Of a stretch of 64,000 nt of DNA, positions 27,870 through 37,052 are shown piece by piece (the first letter of the stretch is position 1; every line of letters begins with the position of its first letter). Source of the stretch: Burkholderiales bacterium (lineage in GTDB: Bacteria; Pseudomonadota; Gammaproteobacteria; Burkholderiales; Burkholderiaceae_C). Where the stretch lies: contig JAFKGE010000026.1 of the NCBI GenBank assembly GCA_017307865.1, positions 20,227 to 84,226 of the forward strand. Reading direction: 5' to 3'. The position numbers and the translations under genes were made by a program. Below the pieces are notes generated by a model. It made no database searches, had not been told where the DNA came from, and worked only from the letters and a program-made list of their open reading frames with translations.

Positions 27870-28571
27870 TCAGGCACCGGGCTGGACATCTGATTCGAAA
27901 TCGGCGCGGATGCCCAGCTTCCGTCCCCAGTCGGGAAACGAGGGATAAGCCTCGCGCCACGCTGCGATCAGATCGTCGCGCGGCAGGTCGACATAGGTGC
28001 CACGGTCATGCACATACTCCATGTGCCGACGGCCACTGACATCGAATTCATGAAAAACGGAATCGACCCTGCCGTCGAACTCCAGCGGCCGAATGCCGGC
28101 TTTCTCGCACAAGGAACGGTTGAAGGCGGGCGTGGCCTTGGTCCATTGACCATCGATCCATAGCTCGGTGTAGCCGTGAAAGACGAACAGATCGGTACCC
28201 ATCATGTCGTACAGCCTCTTGCTGGTCAGATGGTTGCGCACGTCGGCATAGCCAAGCCGAGCCGGCACGCCCAACGCACGGGCGGCGGCGGCGAGCAGCG
28301 CCGCCTTGGGCACGCAGAAACCGCGGCCAGCCTCTATCACATGACTGGCCTTGAGACCATCGATGGTGGTGTCGAAGTGGTAGGGGTCATAGAGAAACTC
28401 GTCGCGCACGGCATAGTAGAGCTTGAGCGCGATGTCACGCGGCGTCGTCGCGGTGCCGGCAACCCGGCGCGCGAACGATATCACCGCGGGATGGTCGCTG
28501 TCGACATAACGGCCAGGCGCGAGACAGTTCGACAGGTCGTTCGCATTCGTGGTTTGTACCGGCGCGTTCAT
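27870..28571 (-). CDS. Transglutaminase-like (papain-fold) domain protein
   Basis: A 233-residue protein with a transglutaminase-like core: the Cys in GRGFCVPKAALLAA near residue 100 and the His in FHGYTELWIDG near 150. The third triad position, usually Asp in a VDPT-like motif, reads KATPAFN here. Members of this superfamily are cysteine peptidases, amidases or non-catalytic. No signal peptide is visible, so it is probably cytoplasmic. The ATG at 28571 overlaps the SDR stop by four bases and follows GGAGGAT, so it is translationally coupled to the SDR. Its role in an acyl-CoA pathway is unknown. Confidence 0.78.
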   Translation of the reverse strand: MNAPVQTTNANDLSNCLAPGRYVDSDHPAVISFARRVAGTATTPRDIALKLYYAVRDEFLYDPYHFDTTIDGLKASHVIEAGRGFCVPKAALLAAAARALGVPARLGYADVRNHLTSKRLYDMMGTDLFVFHGYTELWIDGQWTKATPAFNRSLCEKAGIRPLEFDGRVDSVFHEFDVSGRRHMEYVHDRGTYVDLPRDDLIAAWREAYPSFPDWGRKLGIRADFESDVQPGA

Positions 28572-29464
28572 ATCCCCGATCCTCCCTGCGCATCTCCGTC
28601 CAGACACTTGGGTGCCTGCGACAGCGCAAAACCGTTGAATGCCTTTGAGCGCCCGTGCGGTATCAGCTTCCAGGTTGGTCTGGCATTGGGCACGCCGCCA
28701 TCGACCCGAATGCATGAGCCGGTGATGAAGGCCGCCGCCTCGCTCAGCAGGAACACAATCGCCGCCGACACCTCGGACTCGGTGCCATAGCGCTGCAACG
28801 GCACCTTGGTCTTCAGACTGCGCAGCTCCGCCTGCATCTCTGGGCTGTAGGTGTCAAAGCCGCTGCTGGCCACCCAGCCCGGCGCCACGGCGTTGACGCG
28901 CACGCCCGACTGCGACCATTCGCAGGCTGCCGTCTCGGTGAAAGACAGCATGCCCGCGCGCGCCGCGCCGCTGTGCGCCATGGTCGGCATGCCACCCCAG
29001 ATGTCGGCGATGATGTTTACGATGGCGCCGCCGTTGGCCTCCATGCTTTGCACATAGACTTCACGCGCGACCAGGAAGCCGCCGGTCAAATTGTTGCGCA
29101 CCACCGCGTCCCAGCCCTTGAGCGTGATGTCGCGCACTGGCTGCGGGTACTGGCCGCCGGCGTTGTTGACCAGTCCGTTGATGACGCCATGGCGTGCAAT
29201 TACGTCCGCGACCATGGCTTTCACGCCGGCTTCGTCGCGAATATCGCAGGGATGGATGCTGGCCTGGCCGCCCGCGGCGGTGATCTCGGCCTGCACCTGC
29301 TCGAGCTTCTCGACGCGGCGCCCGACCAGCGCGACGACCGCGCCCAGGTTCGCCAGCTCATGGGCAGTGCAGCGGCCAATGCCGCTGCCGCCGCCGGTGA
29401 CGATCACCGTCTGGCCAGCGAAGAGTCCCGGGCGGAATGCGGATTGATAGACAGGTTGATTCAT
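28568..29464 (-). CDS. SDR-family oxidoreductase, AtuG/PECR-like
   Basis: A 298-residue short-chain dehydrogenase/reductase with the cofactor loop TGGGSGIGRC near residue 24 and NNAGGQYPQPV near 100. The usual YxxxK is replaced by HSGAARAG, as in peroxisomal trans-2-enoyl-CoA reductases (PECR) and related AtuG-type proteins, so an enoyl-CoA reductase or isoprenoid-acyl oxidoreductase is more likely than an alcohol dehydrogenase. A C-terminal extension follows GSCIRVDGG. It starts after AAGGAAA and is coupled to the transglutaminase-like gene. Confidence 0.82.
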   Translation of the reverse strand: MNQPVYQSAFRPGLFAGQTVIVTGGGSGIGRCTAHELANLGAVVALVGRRVEKLEQVQAEITAAGGQASIHPCDIRDEAGVKAMVADVIARHGVINGLVNNAGGQYPQPVRDITLKGWDAVVRNNLTGGFLVAREVYVQSMEANGGAIVNIIADIWGGMPTMAHSGAARAGMLSFTETAACEWSQSGVRVNAVAPGWVASSGFDTYSPEMQAELRSLKTKVPLQRYGTESEVSAAIVFLLSEAAAFITGSCIRVDGGVPNARPTWKLIPHGRSKAFNGFALSQAPKCLDGDAQGGSGI

Positions 29465-29485
29465 AGGTGCATTTCCTTGATGGTT

Positions 29486-29920
29486 TCATGCGTCAAGCAT
29501 GAAGTTGCAATGGCCGAGTGCGATCGGCTTGTCAGGACTGGACTGCCAGGCCTCGATGCGCAGGTTGGCCACGCGCCGTCCCAGCTTGACCATCACGACG
29601 TTGGCATAGGTGTCGCGTGGCTGGCCGGTACGCAGGTAGTCAATGTTGAAGTCGATCGTCTTCGGCAGGGTCTTTGTGTCCGTTTTCAAAAGCAGATAGA
29701 ACAAGCCAGCACATTCCAGAAAACCGCCGGTTGCGCCGCCGTGCAAGGCGGGAAGAACAGGGTTGCCGATCAGCTTTTGATCGAAAGGCAGGATGCAGGT
29801 GAACTCGTCACCCTTGATGTCGAGGCGCAGATTCAGGAAGTTGGCGTACGGAATGGATTGCACCAACGGGCCAAAATCGCTGGAGGCCCTGCAGTTTGTC
29901 AAGAGGTCGGCAAACTTCAT
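29486..29920 (-). CDS. PaaI-type hotdog thioesterase
   Basis: A 144-residue hotdog protein. The active-site helix reads LHGGATGGFLECAGLF, with the catalytic-site Asp replaced by Glu. Its start overlaps the stop of the next hotdog gene (ATGA), and the two have similar size, so they may form a heteromeric thioesterase. Both would hydrolyse acyl-CoA thioesters. The substrate is unknown. Confidence 0.82.
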   Translation of the reverse strand: MKFADLLTNCRASSDFGPLVQSIPYANFLNLRLDIKGDEFTCILPFDQKLIGNPVLPALHGGATGGFLECAGLFYLLLKTDTKTLPKTIDFNIDYLRTGQPRDTYANVVMVKLGRRVANLRIEAWQSSPDKPIALGHCNFMLDA

Positions 29921-30390
29921 TGGGGAATCTCCTCGTTTCGAATCACAGGGGATCCGGTAGTGAACATGTAGATGCCAACGGCGGTGGCGATCGGATCGTC
30001 CGGTGACTCGTGGTAGGCGCAGCCGCGGACGAAGGCCAGATCCGGCGTCAGCTTGTAGCAGACCGCGCCGCCCAGCACCGCTTTATCGGGGGTGGCCGGC
30101 TTGAGGTAATCAATGCGCAGGTCCAGCGTGGCCATCGGCCGTATCTGGGGTATCTTCACAAAAATTGCGAACCCGAAAGCAGCATCCAGCAAGGCAGTGA
30201 TGACGCCGCCATGCAGCACCCGCGTGTTCGGGTCGCCAACCAGGCTGTCCTTGTAGTCCACCTTCAGCACACACCAGTCCGGCCGTACGGAATGCGGCAA
30301 AAGCCCGAGCTCCCGGTTGTACGGGGACACGTGCGCAAACTTCTTCCAGCGCTGGGCGAATTCCTCTTCAGGACTCATCGTTTCTGCCAT
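29917..30390 (-). CDS. PaaI-type hotdog thioesterase
   Basis: A 157-residue hotdog protein with the full motif VLHGGVITALLDAAFG near residue 65, including the conserved Asp, so it is likely an active thioesterase. The ATG at 30390 has AGAGGA about seven bases upstream; an in-frame TTG at 30411 is less likely. It is coupled by a four-base overlap to the second thioesterase gene and follows the MBL hydrolase gene by 17 bases. Confidence 0.84.
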   Translation of the reverse strand: MAETMSPEEEFAQRWKKFAHVSPYNRELGLLPHSVRPDWCVLKVDYKDSLVGDPNTRVLHGGVITALLDAAFGFAIFVKIPQIRPMATLDLRIDYLKPATPDKAVLGGAVCYKLTPDLAFVRGCAYHESPDDPIATAVGIYMFTTGSPVIRNEEIPQ

Positions 30391-30407
30391 CAAAAAATTC
30401 CTCTCAT

Positions 30408-31445
30408 TCAAATTTGAACCATCGGCTGCTCTGATCGCTGGATGGGTGCCCAGCGCAGCACGCCAGCGTCTTCGCTGGACCTGACATGACCGTCACTTTC
30501 GAGCCACAGCAGATGCGCCAGCGTCTCCCCCATCGCCAGGAACCTGTGCAGAGCCTCTGACTGTTTTCCGTACCTCGCTTCGCCAAGCTCCACGGCCGTC
30601 ATGCCTTTACGCAAGCCTTCCTTGAAGCGCCGTAGCGCCCGCTGGTGGTGCGCAACCAACCCATGCGCGCGCGCTACACCCGCGTGGTAAACATGGTGAT
30701 GCGCCGGCAACACATGTTCGATGGGCAAGCCGGCGATCGCCCGCAAGCTGTCGATGTAGCGCGGCAGCGGATGGGGCTCGCCGTACGGCCAGACCCCGAC
30801 ATTGGGCGTGATGCGCTCAAGCAACTGGTCCCCGGTGAGCAGCAGCTTCAAGTCTGGCTCATAGAGGCAGATTTGCGCGATGCTGTGACCGCCCAGCACC
30901 AGCACGTCAAAACCGAAGTCGCCAATTTGCAGTCGCTGCCCGTCTTCCAGACTGGTGCTGGGCGGGGGTTCGTCGCAACCCAGGTTTTCTTGCAACACGC
31001 CGCTGACGATCTCTTCGGCCTCACTCAGTGACATGCCGTGACGCAACATGAAATCGATGCCATGGCGGCGTGATGATTCATCCAGCATGCGGGTTCCGCG
31101 TGCCACCTCGCGTTCCTCGGGACGCATCAGAATCTTCGCTCCGGTGCTCCGCACCAGCCACGCGGCCAACCCGAGGTGGTCGGGGTGGTGGTGCGAGACG
31201 ATGATGCGCGTCAGGCCGCCCACCAGCGGTCCTGCCAGGGCACGCAGCCACAAGGCCCGCGCCGCTTCGCAGTCGGCGCCGGTGTCGAAGAGGCACCAGC
31301 CCTCACCGTCACGAATCAGGTAGATGTTGACGTGGTCGATGCCGTAGTCCACCGGCAGGGTGAACATCAGGATGCCGGGCAGGACTTCCTTGAGCGGCAG
31401 CTCGACCGGCAAGTCCATGGCTGGGGTGGGGGACAGGGTGCTCAT
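30408..31445 (-). CDS. Metallo-beta-lactamase-fold hydrolase
   Basis: A 345-residue MBL-fold enzyme with the two-metal site SHHHPDHLG (HxHxDH) near residue 85, FDTGAD upstream, GGHSIAQI near 190, TGDQLL near 208 and PAHHH near 250. A helical C-terminal extension (about residues 260-340) resembles that of LACTB2-like hydrolases. It probably hydrolyses a thioester or ester. The start is ATG 31445; GTG 31451 would overlap the ACAD stop. Its position after the ACAD and before two thioesterases suggests a shared CoA-release role. Confidence 0.85.
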   Translation of the reverse strand: MSTLSPTPAMDLPVELPLKEVLPGILMFTLPVDYGIDHVNIYLIRDGEGWCLFDTGADCEAARALWLRALAGPLVGGLTRIIVSHHHPDHLGLAAWLVRSTGAKILMRPEEREVARGTRMLDESSRRHGIDFMLRHGMSLSEAEEIVSGVLQENLGCDEPPPSTSLEDGQRLQIGDFGFDVLVLGGHSIAQICLYEPDLKLLLTGDQLLERITPNVGVWPYGEPHPLPRYIDSLRAIAGLPIEHVLPAHHHVYHAGVARAHGLVAHHQRALRRFKEGLRKGMTAVELGEARYGKQSEALHRFLAMGETLAHLLWLESDGHVRSSEDAGVLRWAPIQRSEQPMVQI

Positions 31446-31447
31446 GT

Positions 31448-32593
31448 TCACAGGCGTTTGGCAACTTCTTCGAGCATCACTTCGGTGGCACCGCCGCCGA
31501 TGGCCTGGACACGGGCGTCGCGCACCATGCGCTCGATTGCGGCCTCGCGCATATAGCCGAAGCCGCCATGGAACTGCTGGCAGTCATAGACCACGTCGTT
31601 GACCAGCTCGCCGCACAGCGCCTTGACCATCGACACTTCCTTGACGCATTCGCGCCCCTGCGCGTCGAGCCAAGCGGCGTGATAGACCAATTGGCGGCCG
31701 GCCTCAACCTGCGCCGCGCGCATCGCCAGGCGCTGGCGGATCGCCTGCTTGTCCCACAGTGTGGCGCCGAAGGCCTTGCGCTCGCGCACGTAGGCCAGCG
31801 TCAGTTCGATCGCGCGTGCGGCCTCGCCCATGGTTTGCGCGCCCAGCACGATGCGCTCGTTCTGGAAGTTGCGCATGATCTGGTAGAAGCCCTTGTTCTC
31901 GCCACCCAGCAGGTTGGCCGCCGGCACCCGGCAGTTCTCAAACACCAGTTCGGCGGTGTCGCTGCTCAGCCAGCCGCTCTTTCTGAGCGCACGACCGACG
32001 CGAAAGCCCGGCGTGCCCTTCTCGACGATGAAGATCGAGATGCCGCGCGAGCCCTTGGCCGTCGGGTCGGTCTTGGCGCCAACGAAATACACGTCGCCAT
32101 GCACCCCGTTGGTGATGAACATCTTGCTGCCGTTGATGACCCAGTGGTCACCGTCGCGCACCGCGCGGGTGCGAATGCCGGCCACGTCGGAGCCGGCATC
32201 GGGCTCGGTCACCGCCACGGCACAGATTTTCTCTCCGCGGATGATGGCGGGCAGGTAGCGCTCGAGTTGCTCTGGCGTGCCGAAGTTGGCCAGGTGCGGC
32301 GAGGCCATGTCGGTATGCACCATCACCGTCACCGCGAAGCCGCCGTAAGTCGAGCGGCCGAGTTCTTCAGCCAGGATCGCGCTGTACACCGTGTCGAGTT
32401 TCGAGCCCCCGTAGGGCTCGGCGTAGCGCACGCCGAGGTAGCCGAGTTCCCCCATTTGGCGCAGCACCGCGCGCGGCACCATGCCGGCGTCTTCCCAGGG
32501 CGCCGCCTGTGGCACCACCTCCTGCTCGACGAAGCGGCGCAGGTTGTCGCGGAACTGCCGGTGTTGCTCGTCGAAGTAGATCGGCTCGTTCAT
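31448..32593 (-). CDS. Acyl-CoA dehydrogenase (liuA/atuD-like position)
   Basis: A 381-residue ACAD with YAEPYGGSKLD near residue 60, AVTEPDAGSDVAGI near 128 and AIGGGATEVMLEE at the C terminus, including the catalytic Glu. In order with its upstream neighbours (HMG-CoA-lyase-like, carboxyltransferase, hydratase, biotin carboxylase) it completes a liu/atu-like set in which the ACAD makes the alpha,beta-unsaturated acyl-CoA that the carboxylase then uses. The start is preceded by GAGGAA, and the gap to the biotin carboxylase gene is 11 bases. Confidence 0.91.
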   Translation of the reverse strand: MNEPIYFDEQHRQFRDNLRRFVEQEVVPQAAPWEDAGMVPRAVLRQMGELGYLGVRYAEPYGGSKLDTVYSAILAEELGRSTYGGFAVTVMVHTDMASPHLANFGTPEQLERYLPAIIRGEKICAVAVTEPDAGSDVAGIRTRAVRDGDHWVINGSKMFITNGVHGDVYFVGAKTDPTAKGSRGISIFIVEKGTPGFRVGRALRKSGWLSSDTAELVFENCRVPAANLLGGENKGFYQIMRNFQNERIVLGAQTMGEAARAIELTLAYVRERKAFGATLWDKQAIRQRLAMRAAQVEAGRQLVYHAAWLDAQGRECVKEVSMVKALCGELVNDVVYDCQQFHGGFGYMREAAIERMVRDARVQAIGGGATEVMLEEVAKRL

Positions 32594-32604
32594 TTCGTTT
32601 TTCC

Positions 32605-34620
32605 TCAGTTGTCCTCAATGTCCATGACCACCAGCACATCGCCACCGCGCACCGCATCGCCGGTGCGGCAGCGCAGCTCGCTGACCCGGCCCGCGGCGGG
32701 CGCGCTGATCGTGTGCACCATTTTCATGGCTTCCATTTGCACCAGCGTATCGCCCGCATTCACCGTCATGCCCACGCTGGCTTGCACTAGCGTCACCAGG
32801 CCAGGCATGGGCGCGAGCAGGCGGCTGCCACCCCGCTCGTCTGCAGCCGCCGCGCCGGTGAGCGCGCGCTGCCAGCGGTCGAGCCGGCGCCAGGTGCGCG
32901 TGCGACCGGCGCCGGCCAGCCACAGACGTTCGCCCTCGCTGGCATGCCGTTCCAGTGCCACCATGAAGCGGGTCGTCACGCCCTTGTGCCGCAATTCCAG
33001 GGTGTCTCCGACCAGCGTCGCCGCAACCCTCTTTTCCAGTTCGCCGACGCGCACGCGCCAGCCTTCGCCCTCCCGCGACACGCTGACCTCGTGCACGCAG
33101 CGGTGCCCGTCTTCGAGCAGCACCCGCGTGCCGCCTGCGCCGCCGCCGGGCACGCGCCAGGCCCCGAGCGATTGCCAAGCCGAGCGCCCGACCGAGGCAG
33201 CCTGCGTGGCCAGCACGCCGTGCAGCGCTGCAGCGGCGATGGCCAGCCCGTCGTCTTCGCGCGGCTGCCAGCCTGCGGGGAAAGCACGCGCGATGTAGTG
33301 CGTACTGAGCCTTTGTGCAAAGTGGTCGTGGCTCAGCAGATCGGCCAGGAAACCGAGGTTGCTCTGCACGCCGAGCAGCACCGTGTCGTCCAGTGCGGTG
33401 GCGAGCCGTCGCGCTGCGGTCGGCCGGTCATCGGCATGGGCAATCACCTTGAGCAGCATCGAGTCGTAATAAGGGGTGACCCGGCTGCCGGTGCGCACAC
33501 CGCTGTCAACCCGGACGCCCTCGCCGTGCGGCTCGCGGTAGCCGACCACGGTGCCGATCTCGGGCGCGAAATCGGCCGCTGGATTTTCCGCGCAAACGCG
33601 CACCTCGATCGCGCAGCCGCGCTGCGACAGCGCTGACTGACTGAAGCCGAGTGCTTCACCGGCGGCCACCCGCAACTGCCATTCGACCAGGTCGATGCCA
33701 CAGGTCTGCTCGGTCACCGGGTGCTCGACCTGCAGCCGGGTGTTCATTTCCAGAAAGAATGTGTCACCGCTGCGGCTGTCGTGAATGAACTCGATGGTGC
33801 CTGTGCTGTCGTAGCCAATGGCACGACCCATCGTCAGCGCGTGGGCAAACAGGGCCTCGCGCACAGCCGGCGACAGGTGTGGCGCCGGCGCTTCCTCGAT
33901 CACTTTCTGGTGGTTGCGCTGGATCGAACACTCGCGCTCGAACAGGTGCACCAAATGCCCGTGCTTGTCGCCCAGCAACTGCACCTCGAGGTGGCGCGGC
34001 TCGTCCAGGTAGCGCTCCAGCAGCACACGGTCATCACCGAACGACGCCTGGGCCTCACGCCGCACCGTGTCCAGCGCGGCCGTGAATTCACCCGCGCTGC
34101 GCACCACCCGCATGCCCTTGCCGCCGCCACCGGCCGAGGCCTTGATCAGCACTGGATAGCCCACGTCACTGGCTGCGGCCTGCAAGACCGCGCTGTCCTG
34201 ATCGTCCGCATGGTAGCCAGGCACCACCGGCACGCCGTGCGCCATCGCGATGCGTTTGGATTCGATCTTCGACCCCATGCGCCGGATCGCCTCGCGCGAG
34301 GGGCCGACGAAAATGAGCCCTGCCGCTTCGCAGGCATCGATCAGGGCCAGGCTTTCCGACAGGAAGCCGTAGCCCGGATGAATGGCCTGCGCACCGGCGG
34401 CACGCGCCGCGGCCACGATCGCCGCGGCATCCAGGTAGCTGCGCGCGGCCTCAGACGGGCCAATGCGCACGGCGGTATCACACTGGGCCACATGCAGTGC
34501 TTCGCGGTCCGCGTCGGCGTACACCGCCACGGTTCGCAAACCCATGCGGCGCGCGGTGCGTGCAATGCGGCAGGCAATCTCGCCGCGGTTGGCAATCAGC
34601 AGCGTGTCAAACATAGTCAT
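32605..34620 (-). CDS. Acyl-CoA carboxylase alpha subunit (biotin carboxylase + carrier), carboxylase 3
   Basis: A 671-residue alpha subunit of methylcrotonyl/geranyl-CoA-carboxylase type. It has LLIANRGEIACR at the start, ASAGGGGKGMRVV near 165, EMNTRLQVEHPVTE near 295 and a C-terminal biotinyl domain with EAMKMVH, the biotinylated Lys at about residue 633. The preceding hydratase gene and the carboxyltransferase gene before that are in the same transcript, with gaps of 7 and 26 bases. It carboxylates biotin and partners with the 35452 beta subunit. A GAGGTC precedes the ATG. Confidence 0.92.
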   Translation of the reverse strand: MTMFDTLLIANRGEIACRIARTARRMGLRTVAVYADADREALHVAQCDTAVRIGPSEAARSYLDAAAIVAAARAAGAQAIHPGYGFLSESLALIDACEAAGLIFVGPSREAIRRMGSKIESKRIAMAHGVPVVPGYHADDQDSAVLQAAASDVGYPVLIKASAGGGGKGMRVVRSAGEFTAALDTVRREAQASFGDDRVLLERYLDEPRHLEVQLLGDKHGHLVHLFERECSIQRNHQKVIEEAPAPHLSPAVREALFAHALTMGRAIGYDSTGTIEFIHDSRSGDTFFLEMNTRLQVEHPVTEQTCGIDLVEWQLRVAAGEALGFSQSALSQRGCAIEVRVCAENPAADFAPEIGTVVGYREPHGEGVRVDSGVRTGSRVTPYYDSMLLKVIAHADDRPTAARRLATALDDTVLLGVQSNLGFLADLLSHDHFAQRLSTHYIARAFPAGWQPREDDGLAIAAAALHGVLATQAASVGRSAWQSLGAWRVPGGGAGGTRVLLEDGHRCVHEVSVSREGEGWRVRVGELEKRVAATLVGDTLELRHKGVTTRFMVALERHASEGERLWLAGAGRTRTWRRLDRWQRALTGAAAADERGGSRLLAPMPGLVTLVQASVGMTVNAGDTLVQMEAMKMVHTISAPAAGRVSELRCRTGDAVRGGDVLVVMDIEDN

Positions 34621-34627
34621 CTTGACC

Positions 34628-35425
34628 TCAGGCCTGCCGCCACGCAGGCAGGCGCTTGCCGAAGAAGGCGGCGATGCCTTCGCGCCCTTCTTCGGTCTCC
34701 CAGGCGTCGGCCAGCTTGTCGGCGGCGTAGATCATGTTGGTGTCCAGGTCATGCGCATGCACGTAGGCGATCAACTTCTTGGTGGCCGCCACCGCGCCAG
34801 GCGCGCACTGCAGCAGGTCGGCAAGTTCGCGCTCGACGGCGGCGTCGAGCTGATCCGCGGCCACCACCTCGGACAGCAGGCCCAGGCGCTGCGCCTCGGC
34901 AGCCCCCATGCGACGCGCCGTCAGGAAGGTACGCCGTGCGTTGGCTTCGCCCATGCGCGCCACCACATAGGGGGCGATGTTGGCCGGCAGCAGGCCCAGG
35001 CGGACCTCGGTCAGCGAATAGACGCCGGTATCGACCGCGATGGCCATGTCGCACACCGAGATCATGCCGACGCCGCCGCCATAGGCGGGGCCGTTGATGC
35101 GACCAATGACTGGCATCGGCAGGTCATTCAGTGCCCGCAACATCAGCGCCAGATCGCCGCTTTCGCTGACGCGCTCGGCCCGGCTCTTCGTCATGTTGTC
35201 CTGCATCCAGCCGAGGTCGCCACCCGCGCAAAAGGTCTTGCCAGCGCCAGTGAGCACCAGCGCGCGCGCGCCCCCGGCGGCGCCCAGCCATTCGACCGCA
35301 CGGCGCAACTCGCGGATCAGGGTGGCGTTGAGCGCGTTGTGGGTGTCGGGGCGGTTCAGCGTGAGGCGGGCCACACCGCGCGCATCGACGGCAAGTTGCA
35401 GGGTTTCGTAGGTGGGTGTGTTCAT
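34628..35425 (-). CDS. Enoyl-CoA hydratase, methylglutaconyl/isohexenylglutaconyl-CoA hydratase-like
   Basis: A 265-residue crotonase with KTFCAGGDLGWMQ near residue 70, NGPAYGGGVGM near 110 and YSLTEVRLGLLPANIAPYV near 133. The GGDLGWM and LPANIAPYV segments resemble LiuC/AtuE hydratases, which hydrate the 3-methylglutaconyl-type product of the carboxylase. Its position between the beta and alpha subunits of carboxylase 3 is the same as liuC in liu operons. The upstream 47-codon extension overlapping the carboxyltransferase is rejected in favour of ATG 35425. Confidence 0.85.
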   Translation of the reverse strand: MNTPTYETLQLAVDARGVARLTLNRPDTHNALNATLIRELRRAVEWLGAAGGARALVLTGAGKTFCAGGDLGWMQDNMTKSRAERVSESGDLALMLRALNDLPMPVIGRINGPAYGGGVGMISVCDMAIAVDTGVYSLTEVRLGLLPANIAPYVVARMGEANARRTFLTARRMGAAEAQRLGLLSEVVAADQLDAAVERELADLLQCAPGAVAATKKLIAYVHAHDLDTNMIYAADKLADAWETEEGREGIAAFFGKRLPAWRQA

Positions 35426-35451
35426 GGAACAGGTCTCTGAGTGGACGGGGT

Positions 35452-37047
35452 TTACATGCGATAGACCGGGGTGGCGGTGACCGGCAGCGCACGGCGCGCC
35501 GCCAGCGCCAGCGCCAGGGCGAGCACATCGCGCGAGGCCGAAGGCTCGATCAGGCCGTCGTCCCACAGCCGGGAGGTGGCGTAATAGGGGTCGCTCTGGC
35601 GCGCGTATTGCTCACGCACCTGGCGTTCGGTCTCCGCCAGCCGGGCCTCGTCGGCCGGGCCGCGCAGATTCGAACGTGCCAGCTCGACCATCACATTGCT
35701 GGCGATGTCGGCGCTCATGGTCGCCACCCTGGCACTGGGCCAGGCGAACAGGAATTCGGGCTCGAAACCGCGGCCGCACATGCCGTAGTTGCCCGCGCCA
35801 TAGGAGCCGCCGACGACCAGCGTCAGCTTGGGCACGCGGGCGCAGGCCATGGCATAGACCATCTTGGCGCTGTGCTTGGCAATGCCCCCGCGCTCGGCCT
35901 CAGTGCCCACCATGAAGCCGGGAATGTTTTGCAAAAACAGCAGCGCCACGCCACGCTGGTTGGCCAGCTCGATGAAGTGCGCGCCTTTCAGGGCCGACTC
36001 GGCCAGCAGCGCGCCGTTGTTGGCCAGAACGGCCACGGGCTGGCCGTGGATCGCGCCGAAGCCGGTCACCAGCGTCTCGCCCCACAGCGGCTTGAACTCA
36101 TGGAAGGCGCTGCCATCGAGCAGCCGCGCAATGATCTCGCGCGCGTCGTAGGGCTGCTTAGGATCAGCCGGCACGATGCCGTCGAGCTCGCCCGAATCGT
36201 AGCGTGGCGGGCTGGGCACCAGCGGCGGCGCCAGCGCGGGCTCGGGCGGCAGGCTGGCCACGATCTGGCGCAGCATCGCCAGCGCCTGGTGCTCGTCCTC
36301 GGCCAGATGGTCGCTGACGCCGGAGACGCGGCTATGCATCTCGGCGCCGCCGAGTGTTTCGCCATCGGCCACTTCGTTGATCGCGATCTTGACGATGGAC
36401 GGGCCGCCGAGGTGGATGCGCGCATTGCCACGCACCATCACCACCTCGTCGGACAGCGCCGGAATGTAGGCCCCGCCCGCGGTGCAGCCGCCAAACACGG
36501 CCGAAATCTGCGGCAGACCGGCCTGCGACATGCGGCACTGGCGGTGAAAACTGTTGCCGAAGTGGTCCTTGTCAGGGAACACGCGGTCCTGCTCCGGCAG
36601 GAAGGCACCGCCGCAGTCCACGAGATACAGGCAGGGTAGCCGCAGACGCTCGGCGATGTCCTGCGCCCGGATATGTTTTTTGACGGTTTCATGGAAGAAC
36701 GAGCCGCCTTTGACCGTGGCATCGTTGGCGATGAGCATGCAGGGCCGACCAGCCACCATGCCGACGCCAGTGACGATGCCCGCGCCCGGCACCTCGTTGC
36801 CATACTGGCCCCAGGCCGCCAGCGGCGAGAGTTCCAGGAAGGCGCTGCCATCATCAACGAGGAAGTCGATGCGCTCGCGCACCAGCAGCTTGCCGCGCTC
36901 GCGGTGGCGCCGGATGTGCGCGTCGCGCCCGCCGCTCGCCACCGCGGCCAGACGCGCACGCAGCGTCTCGGCCTGTGATCGGCCCTGCCCCAGCGCCTGG
37001 GCGTAAGCGTCGCCGCGGGTATCGATACGGCTTTCGATCTGAGTCAT
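35452..37047 (-). CDS. Acyl-CoA carboxylase carboxyltransferase (beta) subunit, carboxylase 3
   Basis: A 531-residue beta subunit of methylcrotonyl-CoA-carboxylase type. It has ANDATVKGGSFFHETVKKH near residue 110, GGCTAGGAYIPALSDEVVM near 190, LGGAEMHSRVSGV near 240 and GGSYGAGNYGMCGRGFEP near 425. It transfers the carboxyl from biotin to the gamma-carbon of a beta-methyl enoyl-CoA, if the family analogy holds. The ATG at 37047 is spaced nine bases from AAAGG. The ATG at 37056 overlaps the lyase stop as ATGA and is the alternative. Confidence 0.9.
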   Translation of the reverse strand: MTQIESRIDTRGDAYAQALGQGRSQAETLRARLAAVASGGRDAHIRRHRERGKLLVRERIDFLVDDGSAFLELSPLAAWGQYGNEVPGAGIVTGVGMVAGRPCMLIANDATVKGGSFFHETVKKHIRAQDIAERLRLPCLYLVDCGGAFLPEQDRVFPDKDHFGNSFHRQCRMSQAGLPQISAVFGGCTAGGAYIPALSDEVVMVRGNARIHLGGPSIVKIAINEVADGETLGGAEMHSRVSGVSDHLAEDEHQALAMLRQIVASLPPEPALAPPLVPSPPRYDSGELDGIVPADPKQPYDAREIIARLLDGSAFHEFKPLWGETLVTGFGAIHGQPVAVLANNGALLAESALKGAHFIELANQRGVALLFLQNIPGFMVGTEAERGGIAKHSAKMVYAMACARVPKLTLVVGGSYGAGNYGMCGRGFEPEFLFAWPSARVATMSADIASNVMVELARSNLRGPADEARLAETERQVREQYARQSDPYYATSRLWDDGLIEPSASRDVLALALALAARRALPVTATPVYRM

Positions 37048-37052
37048 CTGCG

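Noticed and set aside
27681..27893. A 70-codon plus-strand frame in the deleted methyltransferase region
   Set aside because: It is antisense to the pseudogene remnant and has no family features or ribosome binding site.
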